DNA of 64,000 nt, taken from Symbiodinium natans. Taxonomy: Eukaryota > Sar > Dinophyceae > Suessiales > Symbiodiniaceae. How positions within the stretch are numbered: position 1 is the stretch's first letter; each line of letters starts with the position of its first letter. The stretch spans positions 246,001-310,000 of the forward strand of contig CAJNDS010002734.1 of assembly GCA_905221605.1 (NCBI GenBank). Direction: 5' to 3'. Position numbers and translations under genes: made by a program. The notes beneath the pieces are model-generated. The model saw only the letters and a list, made by a program, of their open reading frames with translations, was not told where the DNA came from and ran no database searches. Shown here piece after piece: positions 63,461 to 64,000 of the stretch.

Positions 63461-64000
63461 CAAGCCTGCCTTGGCGATGCATCCGACATCTGCAGCTGTG
63501 TAGCGGCGTAGCAGATAAAGTGATGCTTCCAGAACCCTAACCCTAAACCTTACACTGGCTTACACGCAGGAAGGGAGCCATGCAAAAACTGTTTCGTGCG
63601 AGGTGAAGTGTATGGCAATGGGGTACTTTCAGGGGTAGGGTCCGGGCCAGGCCGCGGGGGAATCCACTTTTCAGGTTCATTGGGGCCTGGAACCTCCGGA
63701 TTCCCTCTCGGGCTGGGCCGGGGCAATGACGACTTCCCCACGTTCGTGGGGAATGGAGATCATGAAGGGTCTTGCTAAACGGGCTTCAGGCAACGGAAGC
63801 CTTTTCGGTTTCTACCTATCCGGTTCGCTCCCGGTTCAGTTCTGACAAGTGGTTCAGTCTATCCAGCCTTCGAAGGCCTTAAGATGAGAGGGGTGGCATC
63901 TTGCAATAGAGTGCAAGCATGTGAAGGCATCAGAGGAGGGGGGGAGGGGAGGGGAGGGGAGGGACGGGGGAGGGCGGGTTGCAGAGAGTAAGAAAGGAAG

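Overview
The window looks like nuclear DNA of a dinoflagellate. The evidence is intron-rich genes with many GC and GA 5' splice sites next to GT, acceptors mostly followed by G, dozens of plant/alveolate-type telomeric arrays (TTTAGGG)n inside the chromosome in both orientations, ~100 bp inverted-repeat elements that coincide exactly with introns (introners), a Copia-type element with CCCH fingers and a 2-oxoglutarate oxygenase-like domain, and ion channels with dinoflagellate-style exon structure. No bacterial operons, rRNA or tRNA genes were recognised. Species cannot be read from the sequence; a Suessiales-type dinoflagellate is my guess.

Layout. 0-4.3 kb: telomere-like arrays, a microsatellite and a nested ~1.27 kb tandem duplication. 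4.3-8.9 kb: no telomeric repeats; a three-exon small lysine-rich protein gene (minus) and traces of another minus-strand gene. 8.87-10.9 kb: ~117 bp tandem array. 11.4-14.6 kb: AT-rich satellite of nested palindromes. 14.88-19.2 kb: voltage-gated cation channel with EF-hands, 14 exons solved in frame (minus). 21-22.4 kb: part of an unknown minus gene. 23.4-30.4 kb: a non-LTR retrotransposon sitting inside a telomeric array, with endonuclease, RNase H and reverse transcriptase in unusual order. 30.4-31.8 kb: exons of an unknown plus gene. 34.1-36.7 kb: SET-domain methyltransferase gene (minus). 37-47 kb: telomeric arrays, introners and unassigned exons. 47.2-52.8 kb: truncated Copia element (plus). 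54-57.6 kb: unassigned exons and introners. 58.07-62.0 kb: second channel gene, cyclic-nucleotide-gated/EAG-like (minus). 62-64 kb: pyrimidine microsatellites and leftovers.

How it fits together. Much of what looks like repeat-filled intergenic DNA is intron. In the two genes solved in detail, short inverted-repeat elements lie exactly between splice junctions with small target duplications, and telomeric arrays fill other introns, in places supplying the splice site. Exons are as short as 27-30 nt, so ORF scanning misses nearly all real genes here. Most open frames longer than 60 codons are chance frames in GC-rich DNA or microsatellite translations. Exon boundaries below were derived by hand from reading-frame continuity and recognisable protein motifs; no database search was possible.
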